From Periconia sp. R9002 (taxonomy: Eukaryota > Ascomycota > Dothideomycetes > Pleosporales > Periconiaceae), in the NCBI GenBank assembly GCA_023627715.1, contig JAMAHW010000021.1:124001-188000 (forward strand): a stretch of DNA of 64,000 nucleotides, given 5' to 3'. Position numbers and translations under genes: made by a program. The notes beneath the pieces are model-generated. The model made no database searches. It worked only from the letters and a program-made list of their open reading frames with translations, and was not told the DNA's origin. This document shows positions 22,217-32,970 of the stretch, one piece after another (the first letter of the stretch is position 1; each line of letters starts with the position of its first letter).

Positions 22217-23716
22217 TCACCATCCCACAGGAAGAACGTACAACCCCCATGTTCCCCTTTGGTCTGCCTTTTTCCACTCTTCGATCCCGCCCTTCACACC
22301 ATCAGGTCCGACCTTCCAATGCCCTTTCTCAATCATCATCAGCCAATGCTCCAACACGTCTTTGAGCGACGGTCCATGACCAGGCCCAAATGGCCGATGG
22401 CCCGGTTGGTATAAATCAGCCGTGGTATCTTCTCCCGTTGGCATTTCGCCGACTGCTCCCGATGACCCGTACACAGTCCCGTCGCTTTTTCGTGCGAAGC
22501 CATTCGAACCAATGCCGTATGGAAGAATAAAAGCGCATTCATCCTCCCAGGAGTTGTCACCCCATCCCATCGGGCTCAGGTATATTCCAGCAGGATAACG
22601 TTCAACAGTGTGGTAGGGATAATGGAAGTCCCGTCCGTAATACTGTGGAACCTTCCTCGCAACCGGGCGATAGCATTCTTCATCGGAATGAAATAACGGG
22701 ATTGGTGGAACTGTACGATGTCCAAGATCTTGATTAAGCTTATTAGCTTGGAAAACAGGTAAAAAGACGTTCTCTACGAATGTTGTTCGGTTGATGATCT
22801 GTAGTCCTGGAGCAATGTACTTGAAGTGCGGTTTTCGGGCGCGAAGCAGAAATTGGCGCGAAAAGCTATCTACGATCTCGGCTTCATCAACATCTTGCTC
22901 CGTAACCAGGCCAGTGGCCAAATCATCTCTGTCAGATAGGTCGCCGATACGTCTTCCAATGGCTTCAAGAAGCCTCTCGTATACATGAAGAGTTTCTTCC
23001 AAATCTCTTTCAGTATAGGGCAATAAAATCCAAGGATGATATTCAACGCTAGTTTCCGTGTCATTGTGTCTAACGGCTTTGACCTTTCCAGATTTTATTG
23101 TATCAAGCAATGCTTGAAGAACGACCTCCAGAGGATACCAAGTGATTCGGCCGTGTTCAATGTAATCAATATCGTCTGTATACATGCAGAAAATCGCCGT
23201 ATTAAACTTCTGGTCGAATCTATTTCTTCTTAGAAGGATGGAGTTTGAAAGAGACCAGGACGCTTACATGATTCCCAGGTGGTCCGAATCGAGGTCCGAA
23301 GCTGCATACAGCTGCACGAATCTATCCCCCGATTTAAGAAGTCGGCCCCACAAGAATTCATTGGCTCGTCTTACTACCAACCCATACACCCAGTAATGAA
23401 AATACAAATTCTCGGGTGGAATATAGGCACGCTGGAGAAATGAGACTAAATCGGGGTTAAGAACTTTCTGAAGCCCCTTGTCATTCTCGAAGGAGTAGTG
23501 GTATGGCTTGAAGTCCCGAGGATCACGACCTGATCCTTCCCACCCAAGACGGACAATTTCATTGTGGATGGCAACACATCGGTCAACATTCAATCTAGGC
23601 TGCCTCCATGGGGATTTTTCGTTCTCGAGGTTGTTTGCTGATGGCGTTTTGGCCATATGATAGTATGCGACCGAGAGAAGTATACCCAGGAGTATAAATA
23701 CCATAGACCGGGACAT
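22217..23716 (-). CDS. Membrane-anchored hypothetical protein
   Basis: Exons 23268..23716 and 22217..23219, joined over a 48-nt intron (GTAAGC...ATAG), give about 483 residues. Splicing at the first TAG acceptor gives the continuous reading HLGIIFDQKFNTAIFCMYTD; the downstream CCAG acceptor would break frame. The N-terminus has one hydrophobic helix (MVFILLGILLSVAYYHMA) that acts as signal anchor or secretion signal, so the body probably lies in the secretory lumen or outside the cell. The body is rich in aromatic residues and has no motif I recognise (FHYPYHTVERYPAGIYLSPM, GHWKVGPDGVKGGIEEW). Function unknown. Confidence 0.7.
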
Positions 23717-24261
23717 GATGATCGACAGGTGTTTGTGGATGCGGTGCGAAGGATTTGTTCGTAGGATCTGTTCGCGCCAGGATCCGCTAGCGACAATACA
23801 CTACAAGCATCATGCTGGATTATACTAGTGTGACCATATCTACCTACACGTCATGGCGTAACGTCTCCACCAGAAAACTTGTGCCTGAGAATCGCAATCT
23901 TCGATGGAAACACTGACAACATCCAGGATACAAGCATACCTTGAGAAACACCTGTTGAGCTCCGTACGATAAAATCAACTTCCGACCTATTTTCCTTCGT
24001 CCGAAGAGAGCCATTTTAGTCTTTGCCTAGGCAAGTCAATATTCAGCTATCATTCCATTTCCGGTTCCTGATTTGTCCTGTACTCACCTGAGTGTTGTTC
24101 TGTTGAAGAGAGAACGATTCGTTTATGGAAATTCATAACATTCCAAATGCAGAGTTCGATAGCATGAGATAATGCTGCAAGCTTTTAGTAACCCTTCCTT
24201 CCAAATCGTTCGTAACAAATTCAAGGATGACAAGTTACCTATACTACAACTGACCAATGTG
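23717..24261. other. Gene-free stretch
   Basis: About 545 nt upstream of the membrane-anchored protein gene. No supported feature; presumed promoter. Confidence 0.4.
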
Positions 24262-24822
24262 CTAATTACCGGAAAGTTTCTCAGATGTTGTAGGTGGCTC
24301 CGATCCTGCCATCTCCTTGGGCTTCTGCTTACACTTTGATATCTTCAGTTTTCCGTCCATTGGTAGATCCAGTGTCTGACGCCGTAAGCCCTCCGCCAGC
24401 TTTTTGTCCTTCCTCGCAGCCTCCATTCTTTTTGTTTTGCACTTTACTCCTTGCTTCCTGGCCTTATTGTCGATTTCTTGTTGTGCTTTTTTGATTTCAG
24501 CTGGAGTGGCCGAAATACCTGCGCGCATCTCGGCGGTGGACAATCCGACCCACCACTGTGGATCTACGTTGAAGGCTTGAACAGTGCGAGTTACTCCGAG
24601 AGCGTATATTTCGTAGTCTGGGCCGGCATTGATTTGGAATACAAGGCCAGCCTTTTCGGCGTCGCGGAGTAGCTTGAGAGCTTTAGTCGGAGGCTCTGAG
24701 ACGGGTAGCTTGAAATGCGAGGAAACACTTGGCTGTTTGATTTGAGAAAATTCAAAGAGAGTGTGATTGAGGCTTTCAACGAGCCGAATGGCAAGTATGG
24801 CATACTCATCTTTCTTTTGCAT
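24262..24822 (-). CDS. Hypothetical lysine-rich protein
   Basis: An open frame of 186 residues from the ATG at 24822. The first half is mixed alpha/beta with hydrophobic periodicity (EYAILAIRLVESLNHTLFEF, ALKLLRDAEKAGLVFQINAG); the second half is lysine-rich and helical (AEIKKAQQEIDNKARKQ, KLKISKCKQKPKEM). There is no signal peptide or known motif. An additional upstream exon is possible because a CAAG acceptor-like site lies directly before the ATG. It could be a small nuclear or ribosome-associated protein, but that is a guess. Confidence 0.45.
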   Translation of the reverse strand: MQKKDEYAILAIRLVESLNHTLFEFSQIKQPSVSSHFKLPVSEPPTKALKLLRDAEKAGLVFQINAGPDYEIYALGVTRTVQAFNVDPQWWVGLSTAEMRAGISATPAEIKKAQQEIDNKARKQGVKCKTKRMEAARKDKKLAEGLRRQTLDLPMDGKLKISKCKQKPKEMAGSEPPTTSEKLSGN

Positions 24823-25601
24823 CTTGGAGGTTGGCTGTGGGGCGTGGTGTTTGCATCGCCAAGCGCACCTACTGCCAGCTGCATGCGTTTGTTAGCCTGC
24901 CTGAGACTCTGCGTTGGAAAGGCGGTGTCTCTTTAGCTCTAGTTTACATGTGACGTCAAGCCCAAAAGAGTAAGATTTCAGCAAACACCACATTCTTAGC
25001 CTGGATATGTCGCGTGAAATTAGTCACGGGGTCCACAGGACTGGCAGTCTACATACGTTCTTCTGACTGAAATCATGTGGTAGCTCATTCAAGCTGTTAT
25101 CTATATAAACAGCTCTTGACCACATGCATTCCCACATGATGCTCGTAGACACTGCAAAGTTCAATATTTGGCATGGCTGATGTTAGACTAATGTGAACTG
25201 CACTCTGCTGTACATGATCCGTGGGTATATCTCCAATATAATTCCGCGCAGGTTTCTGAGCTATTCGTATATATGTTCAACTGTCAATCATACATGGCAA
25301 TGAACTAATCCCTATCGTGTCTGGCGAACTTGCTTCCATCCGCTTCTGCGCAAAGCTTTGACACCCGTAAAGAATTTTTGAGTATAGATTTGACCAATAA
25401 GAAGACACTTAGGGCAAAGAGCGCTAGCCAGAGCGCACAATAAAGTTGGCAACTATTGTTTTGGGTGTCTGCCTACCTGATCAATCGTCCTTGCCCGCAC
25501 GGACCACCACCCAGCCTCCGAGCTGTATAACGTGGTTCCCCACTACCCAGCTTCTTCAAACCACCACCCACTCACATACCGTAAGTACCCTCCTTCTATC
25601 C
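24823..25601. other. Gene-free stretch
   Basis: About 780 nt between divergent genes. A candidate 5'-UTR intron (GTAAGT at 25581 to TTAG at 25614) overlaps the start of the next gene. Nothing else supported. Confidence 0.4.
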
Positions 25602-26486
25602 ATGTCTTCTGTTAGGAGCAGCTCATCAGTTGTAGGAACCCAAAAACCAATTCCAATGGCGACCTCCTTCCCCTTCATGCAGCTCCCCAAGGCCATTCGC
25701 ATAATGGTCTATGAGCGCATTCCCCGAGAAGTAAGGCATGTCAGGCTGAACTTCCCATCATTTGACGAGGCCATTCTGGTGCGCCATTTCACACACACGG
25801 CCATTCTGGCCACGTCTCGACAGGTCTATTCGGAGGCCATTCTCTACATCCGACGTACCCTACAACATTTCATCTTGGAGCAGACCCCTCGCCTCTTCCT
25901 CTCCGACCACAAAAACAACACCCTTATTCGCACCATTATGCACGCCACCGAGCTCCAAGTCACTGCCCTCGATGCCGGCAACGTCGGATACCAGCTCCCA
26001 GGATTCGCCCAGTATCCGTACTTCCCAGAGTCTCAGATCGAGGAGGCAATCTTCAGAAAATACATCCAGATATCCGCCAGACAGATCTTGCCGCATATCA
26101 GGGAGAACCGACGCCGTCAAGCTCAGCATCTCGCGCAGCACGCTGGAGACCCCAACCCACCAGAACTCGAACTCTCAATCCCAGGGTACGAGGTTATCTT
26201 CCTCCAGCATAATGGAACCGCAGCCAACAACGACATGTTTCGGGCTGCCGTCAACCTCTCCGTTTTGGCCACTCGTCCGGGGGCTGTGGGACCCCCCGCT
26301 TTCTTCATCTCGGTGGCAGGTGCAGTCCCTCGCCTCGGCATGGGTAAGTTTTCACCCGCAAATCTCCCAAAGGTGCTTCCGGCTGGCCTGCCAAGCCAAG
26401 CTGGAGCAGCTGTGTCTGCTGTCAGGCACATCACTTTCCTACCTGAGATGAGCGAGGAGGAGTGGAAGGAGCATTGGTTGGAGTAG
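25602..26486 (+). CDS. Fungal protein with F-box/2EXR-like N-terminus
   Basis: A single-exon frame of up to 294 residues. The ATG at 25602 is used as outer limit; the ATG at 25656 (MATSFPFMQLPKAIRIMVYE) is equally likely, because a GTAAGT...TTAG intron may remove the first one. The segment FPFMQLPKAIRIMVYERIPR followed by ILATSRQVYSEAILYIRRTL is the common N-terminal fold of fungal F-box/2EXR-type orphan proteins. The rest has no recognisable catalytic motif. Such proteins are abundant and lineage-specific in Pezizomycotina, and function is not known. Confidence 0.65.
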   Translation: MSSVRSSSSVVGTQKPIPMATSFPFMQLPKAIRIMVYERIPREVRHVRLNFPSFDEAILVRHFTHTAILATSRQVYSEAILYIRRTLQHFILEQTPRLFLSDHKNNTLIRTIMHATELQVTALDAGNVGYQLPGFAQYPYFPESQIEEAIFRKYIQISARQILPHIRENRRRQAQHLAQHAGDPNPPELELSIPGYEVIFLQHNGTAANNDMFRAAVNLSVLATRPGAVGPPAFFISVAGAVPRLGMGKFSPANLPKVLPAGLPSQAGAAVSAVRHITFLPEMSEEEWKEHWLE

Positions 26487-27133
26487 TTGCTGGGGGTTGT
26501 TCGGTGTTTGGGACTGTTGTGGTGCCTGGCTTTCGGCATCCAATCATGTAATTTTATACACCAAGATGGTGCACACCATGAATACAAACTTCTAAATCGT
26601 GTATGATTTCCGATATGCAATCACGATATCCGTTCCGTGTACAACATCACGTGTCATTTTTAGAAGACAAACGCACTAGTGTCAGGTGCAGCATTACAGG
26701 ACCTCGTACCTAAGGTCATGATTCATCTTGTAAGTTTGGAGCTGACTAGTAATTGAATCGTTAGTTTCATCTATATTTTGGCAATATTGTGTCCTGGCCT
26801 CCTCCATCACTACTCTCAGCCCCACTGGGCGTTTGCTCATACCCAGCCTCTTCTGGCAAAGCTCGAATGGCAGGTCCGCGTCTCTGTCTATGGCAATCCC
26901 CCGCAATTTATCTTTCTCACAATCCCAAATAAAAAAAACCAGCATAGCTGTTGTTCTTCCATAATTCTTTGGTTACGACGCACGAATCGAAATTCCGGGC
27001 TTTCCTTTGCTTGATGAACGTTTCAACAGTCTGGTCCAAGGCAAAGGCGACTCTCCTCCGCCGTCTCAAATTTAGGGCGATCTCAGTGGTGCGGTCGCCA
27101 TTATCTCATTTACTCTAGGTCAGGGGCATAATC
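26487..27133. other. Gene-free stretch
   Basis: About 650 nt between an intact gene and a decayed one. No supported feature. Confidence 0.4.
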
Positions 27134-27758
27134 TCAGATGGAAAGTGGAATTCTATACATCTCGGGCAGGAGGTATATCTGCTTGATGGAGAATGTGTCG
27201 ATTTTAGCTTGCCAAGACGACTCGTTGCGAATAATAAGAGCCCAGGTTTGGTCGTAGGTGCGGATGAATCGACGCTGTTCAGTGACTATGAGATATTTTG
27301 ATCTTCTCTTGTTATTGTTATAGTGGTCGAGAATAGTTTCTAGCCATGATCAGTCACTTAGGCAAGTAATTTTCGTAGACATTCTGAACCAATTCGAGAC
27401 TTTTGATAGGGAGTACGGTAGTGGCTTTTTCCTTTATCTGAAGTACAATGTTGTCGAAAAACCTAGCTCTCCGCACGATTCCCAATACATTGTCGGGAGT
27501 GTTGTCATTGTTGTCCGACATGAACAGCTGAAGCTGTCTAGTATGATGTCCCCTCTCGATGCGTTTCGGGGCTACCTGGTGGTAGATAGTAGTTGCATAC
27601 TCTAGCTAAATGTACCGCCATGTGAGCGAAGCGGCAGCAAGAGAAACAACATCAGATAGCGAATCGAAAGCCTGGAAAATTTGGAGGCTCAATTCCGTTG
27701 ACAGAGAAGATAGAGCGTTTGGCAAACTCATCTTCGAGGTAGAGAAAGTTGCAATCAT
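27134..27758 (-). pseudogene. F-box gene with an in-frame TAG and a short C-terminal exon
   Basis: Reading the minus strand from the ATG at 27758, residues SLSTELSLQIFQAFDSLSDV and SLAAASLTWRYI form an F-box. The frame then meets TAG (27606..27608) and continues open for about 80 codons with coherent content (LEYATTIYHQVAPKRIE, LGIVRRARFFDNIV, LELVQNVYENYLP). An intron-like gap (GTGACT...AGAG) then leads to the final stretch EQRRFIRTYDQTWALI, a motif typical of this F-box family, and a stop at 27134. Family members carry tryptophan at the stop position, so TGG to TAG (a G-to-A change) is the simplest history. Everything else appears intact, so the loss is recent or the allele may vary. Confidence 0.6.
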
Positions 27759-27954
27759 TTAAAAGTCGAAGTAAGGCAACAAAAAGAAGGCGTGGTAGGG
27801 CCACATCGAGGTGTACCTTAAATCTTACACATAAGGGGATGCAGGTACAGCCACGTGGCAGGTTATGAGCACGTTCGGGCTGACGTTAGATGGGGCAATA
27901 AATGCGAACCACTTAGAAACGCTGTAAAAGCTTGATTTAACAACGTATTATCAC

Positions 27955-28165
27955 CCTCCCTGAGGCGTAGCTGGTTGGTGGAGGATGGGCCCGCACTCTG
28001 ATTGGCGGCTCTCTCGGAAACATGATTCGCCTTACACCGCCATACTCTCACGATAAGCGAGATCCGTTGGTGGTAGGAAAAGCAGATCAATCTATAACGT
28101 GATAGAAGAGTTTTGTATTCATATCTCGTACACCACCCCCAAGCGGTTACCAGACCGAATACGCC
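27955..28165. repeat. Decayed dispersed repeat, copy A
   Basis: The ~87-nt core (27955..28041) matches 32743..32831 in the same orientation: shared words include GAGGCGTAG, CTCGGAAAC and ACTGATTC/GACTCGCC-like sequence. Most differences are C/T or G/A. Weaker similarity (TTTGTATTCA at similar offset) suggests the element extends to ~28165. Confidence 0.55.
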
Positions 28166-28322
28166 GCCTCCGATAATGAGAATAGATGAAGGTATTTAAG
28201 GAGAGGATAACCGTTAGAGGGAGCAATTTTATCGGGCTTAGTATTATTAGTAGTATTAACTACGTGTTGATGGATCCTTACACACTTACAATTAACACCT
28301 TACTTTTAATAATAGATAGTAA

Positions 28323-28404
28323 GAGGAGGTAGCAGGTTCTTGGAAAGCAGGGTGTGTAAACTCATCTATATTAGCAGACTTCGCAGGTTAACCTGCTACT
28401 CCTC
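28323..28404. repeat. Short inverted repeat with inner palindrome
   Basis: GAGGAGGTAGCAGGTT (28323..28338) is matched, with one base missing, by the reverse complement of 28390..28404. Inside the right arm GCAGGTTAACCTGC (28383..28396) is a perfect 14-bp palindrome. It may be the relic of a small inverted-repeat transposon. Confidence 0.4.
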
Positions 28405-28711
28405 TATTATAAATACTATACCTGTCATAATTCACAGGCCCTGTAGGTGTCAGCGTACCATCTTTGAGGTTTCCGTGCTCTTTAACTCCGTTCTGATGTT
28501 CTAGGTACTATGGCCTATAGATGTTGTTCAAATGATCTCAGCGCCTAATGAAAAAAATGAAGTTTTAGAAAACAACACTATCTCTAACGTTATAAAAATT
28601 GATTAACCTATCTAAAGTCATGGCACAGTAAGATACAGACTCAGAGATACACCGAATATAACGTTATAAGCATAATCGAAGGAGCGCGCCGCTGGTAATT
28701 ATACCTGATCC

Positions 28712-29136
28712 TTAAGTACATTTCAACGCATTGTTTGGCCTTTTCAGAGGTGCTGGATTGTAATTCCAGTCTGGATCATCGTTGCAAGTACAGCCTTTCC
28801 ACTGGTCGGTGACTGCACTATCGGTGACCTGGTGGTGCAAGATTAGCTAATGACACTGTGGGGAAGTGCTAATATACATACTCCTTTGCATTTGCCATCA
28901 TCGCCCTTGCCTCCGCACATAAAGCACCAGAATGTCTCTTTTTGGGGATCTTTACAAGCCCCCGACTCTGCATCTGCAGGGTCGTCCTCTTCTCTAGCGC
29001 TGAGCGTGTTAAGACTTGCAGTTGTGACGTAGTTTGGTATCGCTCGTATAGGATGTGCAGAATGCGGCAGAATTGCTCCTGCTGCGGCAACCACCGCGAA
29101 TGCGAACGGAATGTAGATGCTATATCGGAAGTGCAT
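28712..29136 (-). CDS. Small secreted cysteine-rich protein, effector-like (paralog 1)
   Basis: Exons 28882..29136 and 28712..28828, intron 53 nt (GTATGT...CTAAT...CCAG), encode about 123 residues. A signal peptide is evident (MHFRYSIYIPFAFAVVAAAG). The mature protein holds ACKDPQKETFWCFMCGGKGD then GKCKG, the intron lies exactly after this glycine, and exon 2 gives WKGCTCNDDPDW. The same motif order and the same intron position occur in the gene at 31626. The cysteine spacing (CxxC after an aromatic pair, later CxC) points to a disulfide-stabilised secreted protein. Small size, secretion and lack of a known domain make it effector-like; target and function are unknown. Confidence 0.75.
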
Positions 29137-30085
29137 GATGAGATGTAAAAAATTGTGATATAAGTTACGTGGGATGCAAATGGATGATTGATGCAAATGA
29201 GCTGTGAAAAAAGAAGATGATCGTAAAGTTAAAGACGACGGCATATTGAAAGCTTATATACACAGTTTTCATAGGCTAGACACTGCATTCTTTGATCTCA
29301 ATGAATATAGTTGCATTGCAATCAGTATAGAGTGACCTCGAGACTGAGCTTGAGACCGGCGGCGTAGCTGCTGAGGTGGTGTCACGGAGGCGGCGAAGGG
29401 GCTGGGGCACTGTTTCTGGAGACAAGGATGATTTCTGTACTTTCAGAAGTAAAACAGGATGCGAAGGCGGCGTAGCGAATTTTACATAATTCAAGATGAG
29501 ATAATATGTGTCTTTCGACAAGACTCGGCCGCCTGCGTTCCTTCTCGAACCTCTACGCCCCGTAATCGACAATGATAATCAGCTGACATACGTCATACCG
29601 GCCCAAAAAGGTAATACATTCCAGGAATAGATAACTATGCCACTCGTTTCCAGAGAAAAACCTAATTTATGTGGCGGGGGTGGAACATCGAGGGATTTCA
29701 TGGTGATGTCTATTTCTGAAACAGCTTGCTGTCTGCAAGGTGGTTCAACAATCCAGCGAGGCAATGTTTTCTGAAACAGAACGTCTATGGTTCGGATAAG
29801 CAGGAATCTTGCCGAAGTCTAAGGCTGAAGAGAACTTCCAGTAGCGCTATATGGAGAACGCATGGGCCTTGGGTGTTCTGAGTTAGTCACGAATGCCGCG
29901 GTCACAAGGGTTGGAGTCACGTACAGGAGATGCAAAACGTATAAGAGAACGATGTGTAAACCCTCAGTGCTTTCATCAACCAGATCCCTCAACACTTCAT
30001 CCTTTTGTATCAGACCCTTATCTGCTTATTTTTTCTCTTTATCGGAATCAAAATCGGAATCAAAATCACTTCACTTTTATCCACC
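29137..30085. other. Divergent gene-free stretch
   Basis: About 950 nt between the minus-strand secreted paralog 1 and the plus-strand metalloprotease. Apart from a TATA-like box for paralog 1 no feature is supported. Confidence 0.4.
29253..29260 (-). promoter_or_regulatory. TATA-like box upstream of secreted paralog 1
   Basis: TATATAAG on the minus strand, about 120 nt upstream of the ATG at 29136. Position and sequence suit a TATA element of an inducible gene. Confidence 0.4.
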
Positions 30086-31404
30086 ATGTATCTCGCTCAA
30101 ACACTTCTAGCATTATACCTTGCCGTTGGAGTTCAGGCCATAACCTACTGGGTCAGCCCTGAATGTGCAGCGAAAGGATTTGATGAGGAAGTCATGAACG
30201 AAGTTCGAAAGATGGGGACGGAGGGCAGCCAAAGACTAAAAGATGATGCCAATGAAAACATGGCACATTCATTCAAAACCGTTTTCAAGGTGGAAAAGTC
30301 TGACGAAGCCGCCAGAGACAAAGCCCTCAGTGAGCACTCAAGCCTACTCTACTGTAAGACTCAATCATGATGCTGAATTGCAATAGAGGTCTTTGACGTT
30401 ATTGCCGCAATGTCAAAAACCGAGGGATGGGAAGCGTCCGATGTCCGCATATATTGTGACAATGACAACATGGAAGGCGAGAATGCTCGCTGGAAAAGAG
30501 CTCCAGGGAACGCAAACAAGAAGAAAAACTTTGAGAATCAACTATGGGTGGACAAACCCAACCAGGTAACCAGACCCCTAGGCTCGAAAGGATGCCAGGA
30601 TTTGGACGAGGACGGAGAGTTGTTCACACTCGCCCAAACATACAAAATCAGAATGGATCCAGATAATTTGAAGGATACGCATAATCCTGAACGCCAGACT
30701 ATCACGGTAGGATATTTCATCTTTGAAACACAGATAATGGACTAAGTCACTGTAGATATGTGATGAGGGACTAAAGTACGAGGATGGGCTTGAGAAGCTA
30801 TTGAGTGACTACAAAGAGAATGACAAAGGCATCATCGACGCGTATTTCTTAGACTTTGATGCCCTCCTAAGCGTCACAGTGTTTCACGAGGTAAGGACAC
30901 AGACAGCAGCATCCTTGGAGTCTTAAATACGCTAACTACGAGACTAGCTCTGCCATCTCACAAAAGTCATTGGTTCGTACTATAGCTTACCCCAAAAATC
31001 AATTTCTACTAATGATGATATTTAGATGTTCCTGGTGCACGAGACGAGCTTCACGGTTGGCATGAGATTGTGGGTTCCACAGCGGAAGTGGCAATCAACT
31101 CCGCAGATGCCTTCGGTAAGTTCATCAAGCGCTTTTTTTGATGTGCGATTCTCTGACCGTTAGGCACTCAGCTTGGCTTGGCTTGTTGGCACTGCTGGAA
31201 ACGCGCAACATGCGACTTGCTAGAGCAGATTCTAATGACCAAACGGAAAGGGGGAGGGCAGTAGAGGCGAAAAAAGGTTTTGTGTGGATTGACCCATCAA
31301 GGGCACCGCAACGCAAGGCCAAGCGTGCCCCGGGTTTGTCTGGCGCGTATGTTACTCCGTCCGCTCATCCAAGGATCGGCGAAAAGGGAATGGCCAACTT
31401 TTAG
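30086..31404 (+). CDS. Secreted HExxH zinc metalloprotease-like protein
   Basis: Six exons are read: 30086..30329, 30387..30706, 30756..30890, 30948..30972, 31026..31115, 31172..31404 (introns 49-57 nt), giving about 348 residues. The signal peptide is MYLAQTLLALYLAVGVQA. The zinc motif HELCH is created by splicing: HE ends exon 3 and LCH starts the 25-nt exon 4. Downstream DELHGWHEIVGSTAEVAINS and ADAFAWLGLLALLE match the D-x-YGW and NADSY-type segments of fungal secreted metalloproteases of the deuterolysin/Asp-zincin-like group. No frame in the genomic sequence shows this without splicing. It lies between two paralogous secreted proteins. A basic C-terminal tail (RKAKRAPG) is unusual. Catalysis is inferred from HExxH only. 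Confidence 0.7.
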
Positions 31405-31625
31405 TTCTTACAGATATCTGAATGTCTCGAGGCGTCCAAAGGCGGGTGATGGAGGCCTGGGCTGATCACAAGGCGCATCAATGTACATGAAGTGGGGTTA
31501 GACATGAAGTGGGGCGAAGCGGCGTAGCACTTGAGAATCGCATAAGAAATTCCTTCGACTGCTGTCTTAACTTAATACCATCCATCGCACTTCTGCGTCT
31601 CGAGACCAAATAACAGCACTAGAAA

Positions 31626-32390
31626 ATGTTTCACTCACTCCCCATTACTTACCTTGCTACCCATGCCTTTGGATTCTCGAGCGTCGCGCTTTCCCAGTCG
31701 CATTCTAGCTGTTCTCTAGCAAGACTACAATACCAAACTGAAGTCCAAGTATACGCCAACGACATCTTTCCAACTGTGCCATTTGACGAAAATAAGTCAC
31801 AGTTTCCTTTAGGAGGGCTATCGGCTTACATAACGACGCGCTCTCCTAAAGGCAGCGGAGCACAAACACCGCCCCAACAACAGGACAACAAAACTACCCA
31901 GGGGAAGTCAAAGGCCGCTCCACAGTCTTCTGACGAGGACGATTACATACTCGACAAAGCTGGATGTCCCGAACTCACCAAAAATGTCTTCTATTGTTTC
32001 TTGTGCGGTGGCAGTGATGAGAATGGTAGATGCAAAGGTGTAAGTGGCATCATGATTATACTTGTCCTTGCTAAAGCACGTTGACAGGAGCCCGAGTGGA
32101 ACAACGAGTACGCGGGTTGTCCCTGCACCCCCGACCCTGATTGGTCTATCCATCCAGTTGGGCGCAGAGTAACTAGGCGTCATCGCGAGCGTAGAGCGGA
32201 GAGAATAGCGGAGATTGCGGCAAGAAGGGCTCAAGAGGAAGGGCCAGGGGGGAGAGGAAACGTGTCAAGCTCAAGAGCAGCGACAGTAACTGATGCCCAT
32301 GTGAGTCTCTCGGGTCAACTTAAGACGTATACTATGGTCTTCTATCATGGCAGCGTTAGCCCAAAGAATATTCTTCATCAACAGGTTTGA
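31626..32390 (+). CDS. Small secreted cysteine-rich protein, effector-like (paralog 2)
   Basis: Exon 1 is 31626..32039 and exon 2 starts at 32088 (intron 48 nt, GTAAGT...GACAG). The reading ends at 32390, or at 32359 if a second intron (32301..32353) is used, giving ~240 or ~210 residues. The N-terminus is a secretion signal (LPITYLATHAFGFSSVALSQ). Residues before the intron are GCPELTKNVFYCFLCGGSDE then GRCKG; after it YAGCPCTPDPDW. This mirrors paralog 1 at 28712, including the intron placed after CKG. It differs by a longer, low-complexity linker (PPQQQDNKTTQGKSK) and an arginine-rich tail (RRVTRRHRERRAE). Function unknown. Confidence 0.7.
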
Positions 32391-32742
32391 AAAGGGCATC
32401 CTTTAGCGTTACTTCGATTTGATGAGAAGGCGGTATTAAGGAGATTTGAATCAGAAGTAGACATGAAATTTGTGTAAATTGTGTCGCTAGTATACAGCAG
32501 TACTATGATAAGAGTTTCTATTATTATGGCAGCCTTACGCTATGCTTCGTTTTTTCTTATGTATAAACTCTAGTCAGAAAGTTTCAAGGCGAAGGATTTA
32601 TGACCTAAAAGCTAAGTTGGTGGAGGCTAGGGTCGCAGTTTTTCTGAAATGTGCTCTGTCTTACGTAGCTACACTTAGTAAGATATGATGATTATAAACC
32701 GCTCCAAAGGCTGAGCAGAGACTTTTCACGTCATTATCAAAT

Positions 32743-32970
32743 CCTCCGCGAGGCGTAGTTCGTTAAAGAGGGATAGGCTCGCACTATGATTAATGAATTT
32801 TCCTCGGAAACGTGACTCGCCTTGTGCCGCCGCAATCCTTGAGTTCCATGTAATACGAATGGGTGTTCGAGCTCCCACGATCTCACCATACACGAAGAGA
32901 GAAATGGGAATTTGTATTCAGATTGGACGGTCCGCATTGGAGTAGACCATCTATCGTACGCCGTATTCAC
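32743..32970. repeat. Decayed dispersed repeat, copy B
   Basis: Core 32743..32831 aligns with copy A at 27955..28041 in the same orientation. Copy B carries A or T at many positions where A has G or C (for example GTAGTTCGTTAAA against GTAGCTGGTTGGT), as RIP would leave. Similarity continues weakly past a shared TTTGTATTCA. Confidence 0.55.

Larger units (their letters stand above)
27759..28711. other. Repeat-rich, AT-rich gene-free stretch
   Basis: No gene supported. It contains repeat copy A (27955-28165), and from 28170 to 28700 AT-rich sequence with many TATTA/TAATA words that looks like mutated repeat debris, including a small inverted repeat. Confidence 0.5.

Noticed and set aside
25762..26451. 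Plus-strand frame of 229 codons
   Set aside because: Ser/Pro-rich shadow of the F-box/2EXR-like gene in another frame.
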